Below are positions 9,301-18,272 of a stretch of 30,058 bases of DNA, in pieces (position 1 is the stretch's first letter; each line of letters starts with the position of its first letter). The notes under the pieces are model-generated. The model had not been told where the DNA came from. It was given only the letters and a program-made list of their open reading frames with translations, and did no database searches. The translations under genes and the position numbers were made by a program. Where the stretch lies: positions 1-30,058 of IMG/VR virus record IMGVR_UViG_3300042345_000598; one strand, written 5' to 3'. This DNA is from a virus.

Positions 9301-12300
9301 CATTCAGATCATCAACTTTTACAATATAAACAGAACTTGGTAGTTTATCTGTTGTTCCAATTCCAGTGATTGTTGTTGTAGCAATTCCAATTGGACCACC
9401 TTGATAAGAATATTCAACCTCTTCTCCAGTTACAAAATAATGTCCAGGAACGTAAATTAAATCATTAGTAACATCAACAATATTTGTCTGAGAGGCATTG
9501 AATTCTTTCTGGAAGATAGGAAGAAGATTGTGCGTAAGATCAAATTCCCTCTTAATATCAATATCAGTTCCTTGATATAATCCATATGAAGAATCAATAT
9601 CAGAATTAATGAAGTTAATTACACCCTCAGTCTCATCTAGTCCAGAGTGAACCTTGAATACTCTAATCTGACATTGAATATTTGGGATTGGAGTAAAGTT
9701 CAAATAAACATTTGTTCCAGAAATACTAGAATCAAAATCGCCTAGAATTCCATTAGATTCTACAATTCCATATTCTGTAATTGTAGAATCTGTATTATGA
9801 TTAGTAACTACAATTTCGGATATTTGGTAATTACTATTTGTAGTATCTTCTACACATACAACATAATAAGATGAATTATAAGTTGTACTATGCTGAGCAA
9901 TGTTAGTTGATACTGGTGATGTTGAAGAAGCAATAGAAACATAATTAGAATCTAGAAGACTTCCGCCAACTGCAGTAGATCCGATTCCCGTAGAGGAAGT
10001 ATTTGCTATAGATACAACAATTGAATTGATGTTATATTCTACTGATGAAGCACTGTTCAATATAAAATCTAGATTTAAGTTAGACCCACTTAAATAAGCG
10101 TGATATGTTCCTATTCCAGATGAAGAATAAGGACTAAAGTTTCCAGTCGTCAATTGCCCATAATCAATAAAGAAAACATCTTGATTATTATGCAATAAAG
10201 TAATTTCATTAAATTCAAAGTAAGACTTGTCTGTTGCACCAATTTGAACTAAAACTTTAGAAGATCTATAAGTTGATGCAATTCCTACAACAGTTGTAGT
10301 AGTATTTCCAACAGAAATATTGGAAGTGTGTGAATGAATTTTTACTACATTGCCTAAGTTTTGAGTTCCTATTCCTGCTATGGAATCTTTAATTCCGAAA
10401 GAAGTATATTCTAAACTGTAATTATTAACACTAAATTTATTTGGATAGAATAATAGACTTCCTTCAGTTCCACTAACACTGAAATCAAAATATCCTAGAT
10501 CTTCTCCAGTTTCAACTCTAGCATATTGATTTAAATAACCAATATTATTATCATGAAGAAGAGTGACTAAAAGGGTTTCTTTTTCAGTCGGGAATCTTCT
10601 ATCTGATATGTAAATAACATATTTTTTAGATCTATATTCATCAATGTCAAATGAATCAACTTCACTAAATCTAGTTGATCTTGGATTACTATTAAACTGG
10701 GAACTTATATCATCAATTTTTAAAACTCTATTGCCGATAGATTCAATATAGTCTTGGATAATTTTGGAATTAAATTTTATTCTATCTGAATACTGCTTAT
10801 TGCTTATCGTAATATTATTTTCAGATACCAAATCATAATCATCAAAGCAATGAAGGCTCTTAACATTATACAGATCAGCAATTCCAGTAAATTCTGATTT
10901 ATCCTGAGTCGTTGATAATCCAATAAATCCTGAAGATGAATTAATTACAAGATCACTAAACTTTTTAAATCCCGCAGTGTGATTCAAAGTGCTAACACCA
11001 TCTTCCCACTGATCAAAGGAAATTTCAGATTTTAGTGAGTATGAGAAATACTGATAATAATCGCTATCTTGAATTCTTTGAGTATCTGTGTTTAAGAAAC
11101 CAGTCTCCTTAAACCAACCATTTCTTACAATGGAAGAAGATCCAACATTATAAGATGCATCAGAACTATAAACTGCATCAATTACTGCACTTGCCCCAGA
11201 AGACTCGCCAATAATAACTTCTCCAACTACGAAGTCATTATTTGTTGCAACCTTTAGATTGTTATTTCTAAAATCCCACAGTTGTACTATACCACTTGCA
11301 GAATTTGAAGAAATAATCTCACTAGTTCTAAATGATAATTTTTTCAGAGAGATATTAAAAATAGGGAAGTATCTCTCTGGTACTACAAATCCATTGATAC
11401 TAACAATACCAGGAGACTCTCCGGTTGAAAGGTACTCTGATAAATTATAAGTGATGGAACCATTAGATCCTCCAATATTAGGATCAGTGGATGTTATAGT
11501 GAATAGAGAATAATTATAATTTTCTGAATTATATCCTTTAATTGTGGAAATGGATGATGCTACGCCAACACCTTCAATAAGAATTCTTTCACCAACGGCA
11601 AATGGGAAAGATTCTACATCACTGAAACTTGGTTTTAAGTATACAGTAACATTTTTGGTGGTTGAATTATAAGTAATCGAATTAATTCCAATACCATTTG
11701 AATTATTTACTGGTAGAACAATTGGATTTATATCATAAATTCCGGATACATTTTTATTAATTTTAACTTCACTATCTCCGAGTTCATAAGATAAATCTAT
11801 ATCTGTTAATTGTTGATTTGTTTTTCCATCAATAACTACCAAATCTGGTGGTATTACATAATTAACTCCGCGAGAAGAAATACCAATTCTATCAAATATT
11901 GAAAGAGTATAAAGTTTTAGAATATCAGGAAGTTTTGCTGATGGGCGAAGAGTGAAATCTGAAGGATATGAGAATCCAATATCTTGAATTTCAACATTAC
12001 TCACAGAACCAATACTATCACCATTAGAGTATAATAAACCATCTTCACCCTGAGTTGATAATACTTCAGATATTGAAGGCAATGATTTATACTTAGATCC
12101 GCCAGATTCTATAGTGGTTGTTTTTATTTTTCCTTTACCAGTAAACCTTTCATATTCAAAAAGTCCATTAGATGTGTTATATGAACTTTCATCTGGAGCA
12201 AAAGGAATTGTATAGACAAACGTTGTACTTCCTACACCAGAAACTACAATAGAACCCGATAATTCACTATTAACAAAAACAATTTCTCCTGCACCAACTA

Positions 12301-15300
12301 ATTGGTTATCAAATATAATTTCTTGTTTTGACTGTGGTAAAAGATCATCATTTTTTGGTTCTAGTCTATAATAAAGTCTATCAGGAAACTCGTCATTGAG
12401 AGTTAAAGATATTGATGCATTAGTATCAATACCAATTATTCCTGTTTTAATTACATTGAATGTAGAAGAATTTAATGTTTTATTAAATTCTTCAGTAAAA
12501 TTAGGATTCTTATAAATCTTGAAATCAAAAGCAGAATAATCTACAGTATTATTTGTAAATGATAAAGAAGAATCTGATAAATCAAAATTAATAGTATTAT
12601 TTCTAGTTACAAAAATCTGCGGATTTATTGGAGAAATTGTGCCTGATCCGGTAGAAGTTATGTTTAAAACTTTATCAATTGATGCATCATAAATTGATTC
12701 TGCAAGTTTAATGGAATTTTTGCCGTAATATATTACATAATAAATTTTATTATCAACTAATCCACCAACTGGAGTAGTTTGTCTGAATATAACACTTTGT
12801 CCAGTTGCCAACTTATGATTTTCTAAAGTAATGGTTTTGCTTACGATATCAACATCTGCGGCACCAAATGAAAGTGGATTGATGTAAAGTCTTCTATTAT
12901 AATCATTATAATAAACAGATACGCTTGTGGATAATTGAGGAGATGCTGTTATTGAAATACTTTCTCCAATGAGCATTCCATGAGTTTCTGCAGTTGAGAC
13001 ATTTACTGTATTTTTTGATAGATCTGCCTTAACTGTTTTTGTTGGATTTAATTTCAAACTATGATAAACACCTGTTCCAATTCCTGTGAAGTATAATAAA
13101 GTTCCCACATTAGTGGATCCAACTCCAACAAAAGTTCCAGTAGTCCCTAGTCCAACGAGAACTGTAGAAATTCCGATTAAATCTTCAGATATTCTTGCAG
13201 AGTATACTATTGAATTATTAGTTAAATTGAATGAACTAATACCATCTGTCGAAATTGATAATGGACTACCGTTATTTGAACGATAAAGTAATATAGTACC
13301 AGTTGGAATTTCGTGTCCGGGAATATAAATGGTTCTCGTTGGAACAAATATAGATGTTCCACCAGAGCCAGGATTTGTGAAATAAAGTGTTAATCCAATT
13401 CCAACACCACTCGTAGTTCCTAATCCAACAGATTCTACAGGATTAAAATATAACTCTCTATTATCAAAGAAAGTTACTGCAAGACCGGCAGAATTGTAAA
13501 TGAATTTAGTAGAAGACTCTGTTAATGCATATCCAGGAGAATATGAAGATACACCTGTTGTTCCATTTTGATTTCTGAGTATTCTAACTCTTGAATTTGC
13601 GAAATCAGTATCTAATATTTTAATTATTTCATTACCAAGATAAAATAAATTATTTACAGAGGCATTTATTGGTGGATAGACACTCATGTAAGTGACTATT
13701 CCGGTATAAGAAGCAGATCCAATTCCAGAAGAAAGAATCAATTTATTACCGATTACATCAATTCTTTGAGATATACTAAAATCATTCGGGAATTTTCCTT
13801 GTATAGTTAGAAAATCTCCACTCTTTAAATCCAACTGAGAAGAAGAGATGCCGATATTTCCAATTAATTCAACATTATCTATTTCGGTTGTTGTAATTGA
13901 AATACCTACAATTTCCTTACCTTCAATACTAGAAACATATGCTTTGGCTCCTCTTCCTCCAGTTCCACTACTATTAAATAAAATTGAGTCTCCTACATTA
14001 TAATCATCTCCGGAGTTAATAATATCAATTGAAGTTACTGCACCTGAACTTACATTAGTAACTTTAGAATTTTGCTCTTTAATTTTATTTGGATTTTTTA
14101 TAAATTCATAAGAACTATTATCACTAGTCAAATAATAAGGAGTTGTATTTCTAAGCAAACCAGTTGTATTAAGATCAAAATCATCTTGATTGGATAGAGG
14201 AGAAAAATTAAGTGAATTGGCAGTTGAATGATAGTAATCTCCAATCGCATATGGGAATGTTGGTTTTCTATAATTTGCAAATATTCCCGCAGTTTCGATT
14301 ATATCAGATACAGTTGCAAAATAAGCATAAGTACCATTTGGATATTCTGGTGTTATGCAGAATCTTCCGTTTGATTGATCTAAATCTCCATCGCCAATAT
14401 ATTCATAGTCTTCGACAAAAAATCCTTCCGGATAAAGATTCAAACTTGGACGATTGTCTTGCAATGAAATTGAATAACCAGATTTTAGTAATTTTGGAGA
14501 ACCTCCAGAAGGAGTTGAGTATCCATAAGGTCCATAAATTGGATTTCCATCATATGCCCATCCAATAATAGGAGAGTGAGCATCTGATAATGTTTCTCTT
14601 CCATTTTGAATATTCAGGTCTGGAACATAAATTGCTTCGCCACTTACAAATTTTTCACTAAATGCGGATCTTCTTAGATTCCTTGGAGCATATGCATGAG
14701 AATATTCAAGACCAAAATCTTCTTTCAGGGATTCGGCAATAATACCATCATCATCTCTTATCTCTTCGGAATCGATATTTCTTTCTACTAAATTGACATT
14801 CCAGGATTTTATATTTGCATTGAATTTTGCCTCTTGGCCGGCAGACAAAACATCAATTGTAGTTGTTGATTGCCCATATCCAACTCCACCAGAAATAACT
14901 TTTACTTCAATTAAAAGTCCCTGATCAACTACTGGAGTTAAAATAGCACCATATCCACCAGGACTTTCGACAAACAAATCCGGAGGAGAATTATATCCAG
15001 TTCCGGAACTTACGACAAAAACTTCAGCAATAGAACCATTTAATATTACTGGTCTTACTTCAGCCCCTGTTCCGGATTTTAAAATAAATTCAGGTTGTCT
15101 ATTATAATTCAATATCTCTTCAGATCCATAACCAGATCCACCATCTTCTACAAATACTGATTCAACTGGTCCACGGAAAATGAGTTGAAGTTCAGCATCA
15201 AATGTTTGGTTTGTGAAAGTAGTCACTCCAACAGATCCAATCAGTTGAACTTGTATTGGTTTATCTCTAAAAATATGAAGTCCACTACCAACACTGGTAA

Positions 15301-18271
15301 GATTTACTGGTTGATTCGTTTCATAATAAAAATCTATTAACTGTTTATCATCAGTGGTATACTGATCAAATAATCTAAAATTATCATTATCAATTTTTCT
15401 TACATAATAATACTTAGAGGTATTCAATCCATTTATTGCCGAACCTGTAGTTTGATATGCAACTACATCTTTATTATTAAAATTATGATTTGCAATATTG
15501 ATAGAATTGTTTGCAGTGCTAATTCCCACAGAATCAACAGACAATCTTCTGTTTCTATAATTAGATCCTGTATTAATTACAGTTAAAGATCTGATTTTTC
15601 TCTTTTTAAATTTTGATTTTAAAGTATGAACTCCTTCGCCGTATGGGGAAGATAAGTTTATCGTATTGATTCCAGTAACAGCATCACTTAATTTGGTGTG
15701 TAATTTTATAGTGCTCGCATCTACTATTGATGCAAAATAAGATGAGTTTGTTGTAATTCCACCAATACCTTGCTGTTGATTTGTTTGGTATATTAACTCA
15801 TCTCCACTGTTAAGTTTGTGGAAAGATGAAAATCCGATTGTATTATTTGCTAAATTTACATACCCAGCAGATTGATTAGAATTAAATGATACTGAGTAAT
15901 CATAAGACTCTAAATTTGCAACAGCACTAGCACCAAAACCATTTCCGCCAGTTATGATGACTCTAGGAGTTTCCAAATAGTTTATTCCACCATCAATAAC
16001 ATCAATTCTGGATAATGATCCATTAATAATACAATAAGCAGTAGCACCAGAACCCACTGAATCACTAACTTGCATTAATGGAGGATTTATGGCATCATAA
16101 TTGAATCCGCCAGATAATACATCAACAGATGTTATTGGTCCATAGTAAATATAATCATTTGATTTATAGTTTAACAGTTCAACACCATTAATAAAAATTC
16201 CAGTAAATCCTGCTGGAGTTATAGTTCTAGTATTTGTAGTTACTGGATTTGCAATTTGGCGAATTAATTTTTGGGTCTGTACTGTCTTTGCGCTTAAATT
16301 TTCAAAAGTAAAGGGTTCATAATAAAAAACATTATTGGTAACAGTACCTGATACACTTACATAACTATCATTAAAAAGATCACTAAGACTTCTACTTAGT
16401 TTTATTGTGTTCAAATCAACTCTTCTAACAAAATATTTCCCGGAAGATAAGTCTAATTTATTGTTAGCATCATCTGGATTATAGACAATTCTGTCACCAG
16501 TATAGAACTTATGATTAGGGATAGAAAGAGTATCCCCGAAGAATGTTCCGGAGAAAGTAACTATTTTATCTCTAATAATGAGAGAATTGTTTAAATAATA
16601 TGGTAAAGATGGAGATGTTACATATACAGAATTTATACCATCCAAATAAGTATTCTGAACATTTGCTGTATATTTGTTTAAACTTAAATTATTTGATGAT
16701 AATACATTAACTATATTTTTTCTTATTTGAAATGGTACAAAAGAAATTAACCTTTGTTCAGTAGATACAATAATGGAAGTGGAATTTTTTATTGAACTGA
16801 TAACACCTTTAACTTCAGAAACTGGTTGTGCTTGTGGAGGTATAATCGTGACTGAATCGCCGATATAAAAAAGATGTTGATCAAAAAGATCAATACGATA
16901 TTTAAAATTTAATGAGTCTAATTCAACAACTGATTTTATATTATGGGTAGATGAAATATTAAATAACCACTTATTTGCTCTAAAATCATCAGTCTCTTTG
17001 CCAAGTGTTCTAATCTTGATTAGATCTCCTTTATCATAATATTTGGTGGGAGAATCTAACAATACATTAGAAAGAACACCAGTAACTCTTACTTTTACAA
17101 TTTGTGTTTGTTCAATATCTGCATATCCAAAAGCAAAAATATCTAAGTTTAATTCACTATTTTTTGAAATATCTTGTGTTATTCCAATGCAACCATGAAA
17201 CTGTGTCGATGATTTAGATTCATAGTTAACTGATAACTGCGTACCATTTTCTAAATTTACTACTAAAACACCAGAAGATGGAAATCCTAAAGTAGAATCT
17301 ACAGTAAGAGTATCAGAACCAGAAGCAATATCTACTATGTTTCTGGTTCTTGGATGTACAGTAAAATCTCCAAGAGTAAGACCAGTTTCATTTAAGTTAT
17401 CGTAACCAAAATCTAAACTAATTACGTAATATTCCTTATCTCCACGAATAATTTTCTCTACATTTGATATTGTACCCCTAGACTCGGGAATATTATAGAT
17501 TGAATCTTGATATAATGTCAGGTTTACTAGGTCTGATGGATCGCCTTCAATCGCTTCAACTACAAGATCTTTTGTAATTCTATATTGAGCATCCGAAGGT
17601 TGGATGAGAAAATCCCTAGGAAGAATAACTTCAACATCCTTACCATATAAAGCTCTAAAAAGAATTTCAAAGGAGTGTGCTGTTCCTTTTGACGAATAAA
17701 AATCGTTAGACTGTTTAATAAAAAGTCCTTGATTAATTTCGGAATTTAAAGATCGATCTTCAAATCCAGGTGTGACCTGAGTTTTAACTTTATTAAAAAA
17801 CTCTTTTAGGAAAAGAATACTTAAATTTTCAACTACAGATCCGTTTGAATGCGTCTCTACGTTTGTATCAGAAAACTTTAATTGATCATTATTATAATAT
17901 TCTTCAATTCCAACAAATCCTCTTACACATTCAGTAAACGATGTAGCGGTTTTACCTTTATATGTAATAATTTCATTGTCAATCATAATTAAACCATATG
18001 AATCAGGAAATCCATAGGTGCTTTCAACATTAATTGTCGTATCAAACAACGAAACATCAGATGTTGTCTGAGTAGAATCAGTTAGATTAGTTAAGTTATC
18101 AACTTTTACATAACGATCAATATTCTGTAGAATATCAAGTGTGCTTCCTTGATTTTCTATTGCTTGATAGTACTGCGAAAGAAATTCCGAAACTAGCGGA
18201 AATTCTTCCTTTACATAATCAGGAAGTTGATTTTCAACAATGGAACTAATTTTGATTCTGCTCTCGGTCAT
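6353..18271 (-). CDS. gp7: Giant gp7-position baseplate protein with YHYH domain (3,972 aa)
   Basis: This single uninterrupted frame covers 11.9 kb between gp6 and gp8, the place of gene 7 in T4. Near residue 190, DFYSSKGTAHSFEILF followed by LYGKDVEV closely resembles a segment I remember from the C-terminal third of T4 gp7 (DFYSTKG...FLFKVLYNEEVE), so a gp7 core appears to sit at the N-terminus. T4 gp7 is 1,032 aa; the remaining roughly 3,700 residues here are extra. At about residues 1235-1320, GWAYDGNPIYGPYGY and then NGRFCITPEYPNGTYAYF match the YHYH domain. The rest is made of repeated beta-type modules: GGxGYxxxPxV turns, and (T/S)Gxx(V/I)xY...YYVxxID...(F/I)(R/K)L modules. No membrane segments are seen. 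The start is the ATG one base after the gp6 stop. gp7 identity is likely; the role of the extension (host contact, wedge outer arm) is inferred. Confidence 0.8.
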   Translation of the reverse strand: MTESRIKISSIVENQLPDYVKEEFPLVSEFLSQYYQAIENQGSTLDILQNIDRYVKVDNLTNLTDSTQTTSDVSLFDTTINVESTYGFPDSYGLIMIDNEIITYKGKTATSFTECVRGFVGIEEYYNNDQLKFSDTNVETHSNGSVVENLSILFLKEFFNKVKTQVTPGFEDRSLNSEINQGLFIKQSNDFYSSKGTAHSFEILFRALYGKDVEVILPRDFLIQPSDAQYRITKDLVVEAIEGDPSDLVNLTLYQDSIYNIPESRGTISNVEKIIRGDKEYYVISLDFGYDNLNETGLTLGDFTVHPRTRNIVDIASGSDTLTVDSTLGFPSSGVLVVNLENGTQLSVNYESKSSTQFHGCIGITQDISKNSELNLDIFAFGYADIEQTQIVKVRVTGVLSNVLLDSPTKYYDKGDLIKIRTLGKETDDFRANKWLFNISSTHNIKSVVELDSLNFKYRIDLFDQHLFYIGDSVTIIPPQAQPVSEVKGVISSIKNSTSIIVSTEQRLISFVPFQIRKNIVNVLSSNNLSLNKYTANVQNTYLDGINSVYVTSPSLPYYLNNSLIIRDKIVTFSGTFFGDTLSIPNHKFYTGDRIVYNPDDANNKLDLSSGKYFVRRVDLNTIKLSRSLSDLFNDSYVSVSGTVTNNVFYYEPFTFENLSAKTVQTQKLIRQIANPVTTNTRTITPAGFTGIFINGVELLNYKSNDYIYYGPITSVDVLSGGFNYDAINPPLMQVSDSVGSGATAYCIINGSLSRIDVIDGGINYLETPRVIITGGNGFGASAVANLESYDYSVSFNSNQSAGYVNLANNTIGFSSFHKLNSGDELIYQTNQQQGIGGITTNSSYFASIVDASTIKLHTKLSDAVTGINTINLSSPYGEGVHTLKSKFKKRKIRSLTVINTGSNYRNRRLSVDSVGISTANNSINIANHNFNNKDVVAYQTTGSAINGLNTSKYYYVRKIDNDNFRLFDQYTTDDKQLIDFYYETNQPVNLTSVGSGLHIFRDKPIQVQLIGSVGVTTFTNQTFDAELQLIFRGPVESVFVEDGGSGYGSEEILNYNRQPEFILKSGTGAEVRPVILNGSIAEVFVVSSGTGYNSPPDLFVESPGGYGAILTPVVDQGLLIEVKVISGGVGYGQSTTTIDVLSAGQEAKFNANIKSWNVNLVERNIDSEEIRDDDGIIAESLKEDFGLEYSHAYAPRNLRRSAFSEKFVSGEAIYVPDLNIQNGRETLSDAHSPIIGWAYDGNPIYGPYGYSTPSGGSPKLLKSGYSISLQDNRPSLNLYPEGFFVEDYEYIGDGDLDQSNGRFCITPEYPNGTYAYFATVSDIIETAGIFANYRKPTFPYAIGDYYHSTANSLNFSPLSNQDDFDLNTTGLLRNTTPYYLTSDNSSYEFIKNPNKIKEQNSKVTNVSSGAVTSIDIINSGDDYNVGDSILFNSSGTGGRGAKAYVSSIEGKEIVGISITTTEIDNVELIGNIGISSSQLDLKSGDFLTIQGKFPNDFSISQRIDVIGNKLILSSGIGSASYTGIVTYMSVYPPINASVNNLFYLGNEIIKILDTDFANSRVRILRNQNGTTGVSSYSPGYALTESSTKFIYNSAGLAVTFFDNRELYFNPVESVGLGTTSGVGIGLTLYFTNPGSGGTSIFVPTRTIYIPGHEIPTGTILLYRSNNGSPLSISTDGISSFNLTNNSIVYSARISEDLIGISTVLVGLGTTGTFVGVGSTNVGTLLYFTGIGTGVYHSLKLNPTKTVKADLSKNTVNVSTAETHGMLIGESISITASPQLSTSVSVYYNDYNRRLYINPLSFGAADVDIVSKTITLENHKLATGQSVIFRQTTPVGGLVDNKIYYVIYYGKNSIKLAESIYDASIDKVLNITSTGSGTISPINPQIFVTRNNTINFDLSDSSLSFTNNTVDYSAFDFKIYKNPNFTEEFNKTLNSSTFNVIKTGIIGIDTNASISLTLNDEFPDRLYYRLEPKNDDLLPQSKQEIIFDNQLVGAGEIVFVNSELSGSIVVSGVGSTTFVYTIPFAPDESSYNTSNGLFEYERFTGKGKIKTTTIESGGSKYKSLPSISEVLSTQGEDGLLYSNGDSIGSVSNVEIQDIGFSYPSDFTLRPSAKLPDILKLYTLSIFDRIGISSRGVNYVIPPDLVVIDGKTNQQLTDIDLSYELGDSEVKINKNVSGIYDINPIVLPVNNSNGIGINSITYNSTTKNVTVYLKPSFSDVESFPFAVGERILIEGVGVASSISTIKGYNSENYNYSLFTITSTDPNIGGSNGSITYNLSEYLSTGESPGIVSINGFVVPERYFPIFNISLKKLSFRTSEIISSNSASGIVQLWDFRNNNLKVATNNDFVVGEVIIGESSGASAVIDAVYSSDASYNVGSSSIVRNGWFKETGFLNTDTQRIQDSDYYQYFSYSLKSEISFDQWEDGVSTLNHTAGFKKFSDLVINSSSGFIGLSTTQDKSEFTGIADLYNVKSLHCFDDYDLVSENNITISNKQYSDRIKFNSKIIQDYIESIGNRVLKIDDISSQFNSNPRSTRFSEVDSFDIDEYRSKKYVIYISDRRFPTEKETLLVTLLHDNNIGYLNQYARVETGEDLGYFDFSVSGTEGSLLFYPNKFSVNNYSLEYTSFGIKDSIAGIGTQNLGNVVKIHSHTSNISVGNTTTTVVGIASTYRSSKVLVQIGATDKSYFEFNEITLLHNNQDVFFIDYGQLTTGNFSPYSSSGIGTYHAYLSGSNLNLDFILNSASSVEYNINSIVVSIANTSSTGIGSTAVGGSLLDSNYVSIASSTSPVSTNIAQHSTTYNSSYYVVCVEDTTNSNYQISEIVVTNHNTDSTITEYGIVESNGILGDFDSSISGTNVYLNFTPIPNIQCQIRVFKVHSGLDETEGVINFINSDIDSSYGLYQGTDIDIKREFDLTHNLLPIFQKEFNASQTNIVDVTNDLIYVPGHYFVTGEEVEYSYQGGPIGIATTTITGIGTTDKLPSSVYIVKVDDLNVKVSASASEALRAVPNVLNITSVGIGSTHLFTSKNQNAKALILIDNVIQSPIVATAITTTLASNVQVFDDSISFSGITSFFGGDMIKIGDEIMKVTGVGIGSTNVVSVVRPWMGTGIATHAIGALITKIQGNYNIIDNSISFSAPPYGNVPIENPDKFDETDYTGISTSSTFGGRVFLRSGVENSINETYSKNYIFDDISDRFDGFTSEFRLTSQKNNIAGFSTSNSVLLINSIFQLPSRPGAISVIGGYDLSETSGISSVTFVGTATSNTSDINASNLPRGGIIVSVGSTKGFGYQPLVSAGGTAVVSIAGTIQSISIGNSGSGYRSGYQVVNVGVGTSSLYDPNIQFIGTAAVSGGRIVSVAVTNPGTGYTSTNPPYVFFDAPLSYSNIPLIYSSESKSGVGTEAVVDIVVGQGSSVISFEIKNYGYAYQPGEILTVPITGVVGIPTNSTLTFDEFQISIERTYNDEFSGWTIGDLQVLDPIDSLFDGERIEFPIKINGNQTTIRSKIGSNIDVESTLLIFINDVLQVPGESYIFKGGSIITFTEPPKETDTSKLLFYRGTGDVDTSFTDILETVKPGDTLQINSDDSLYKQTKRSVNEIVSSDIVRTNVYSGTGISNDVNLLRPVTWCKQMTDLVIDEVSVTKDRVQYEPYIYPVTNIIQNVTSSSTEIFVESVKTFFDSADEYIQNGTAEKPQKKVLIVSQDELVGAAASAVVSVGGSITSISIIGGGVGYTTAPSVSISSPVGIGTTFATATASITAGVVTSITVSYSGYGYTSTNPPQVLIESPIPKYEEIRDVSYSGDFGIITGISTVTTGIASTGITFDLFVPRNSYLRDLSINQVGVATTGISGIQTGYYFIIDNSNVGNGVTSLNSGGSVVGLGSTYLDNIYQAVAVSIAQTSVPGVGVTYVTRVTVSVRNYNGLTGIGRSSYFGNYSWGRLSNLTRTEPNSFGIYNNGIAGISTSPTVRRFNKLKYSNYTS

Positions 18272-18272
18272 T

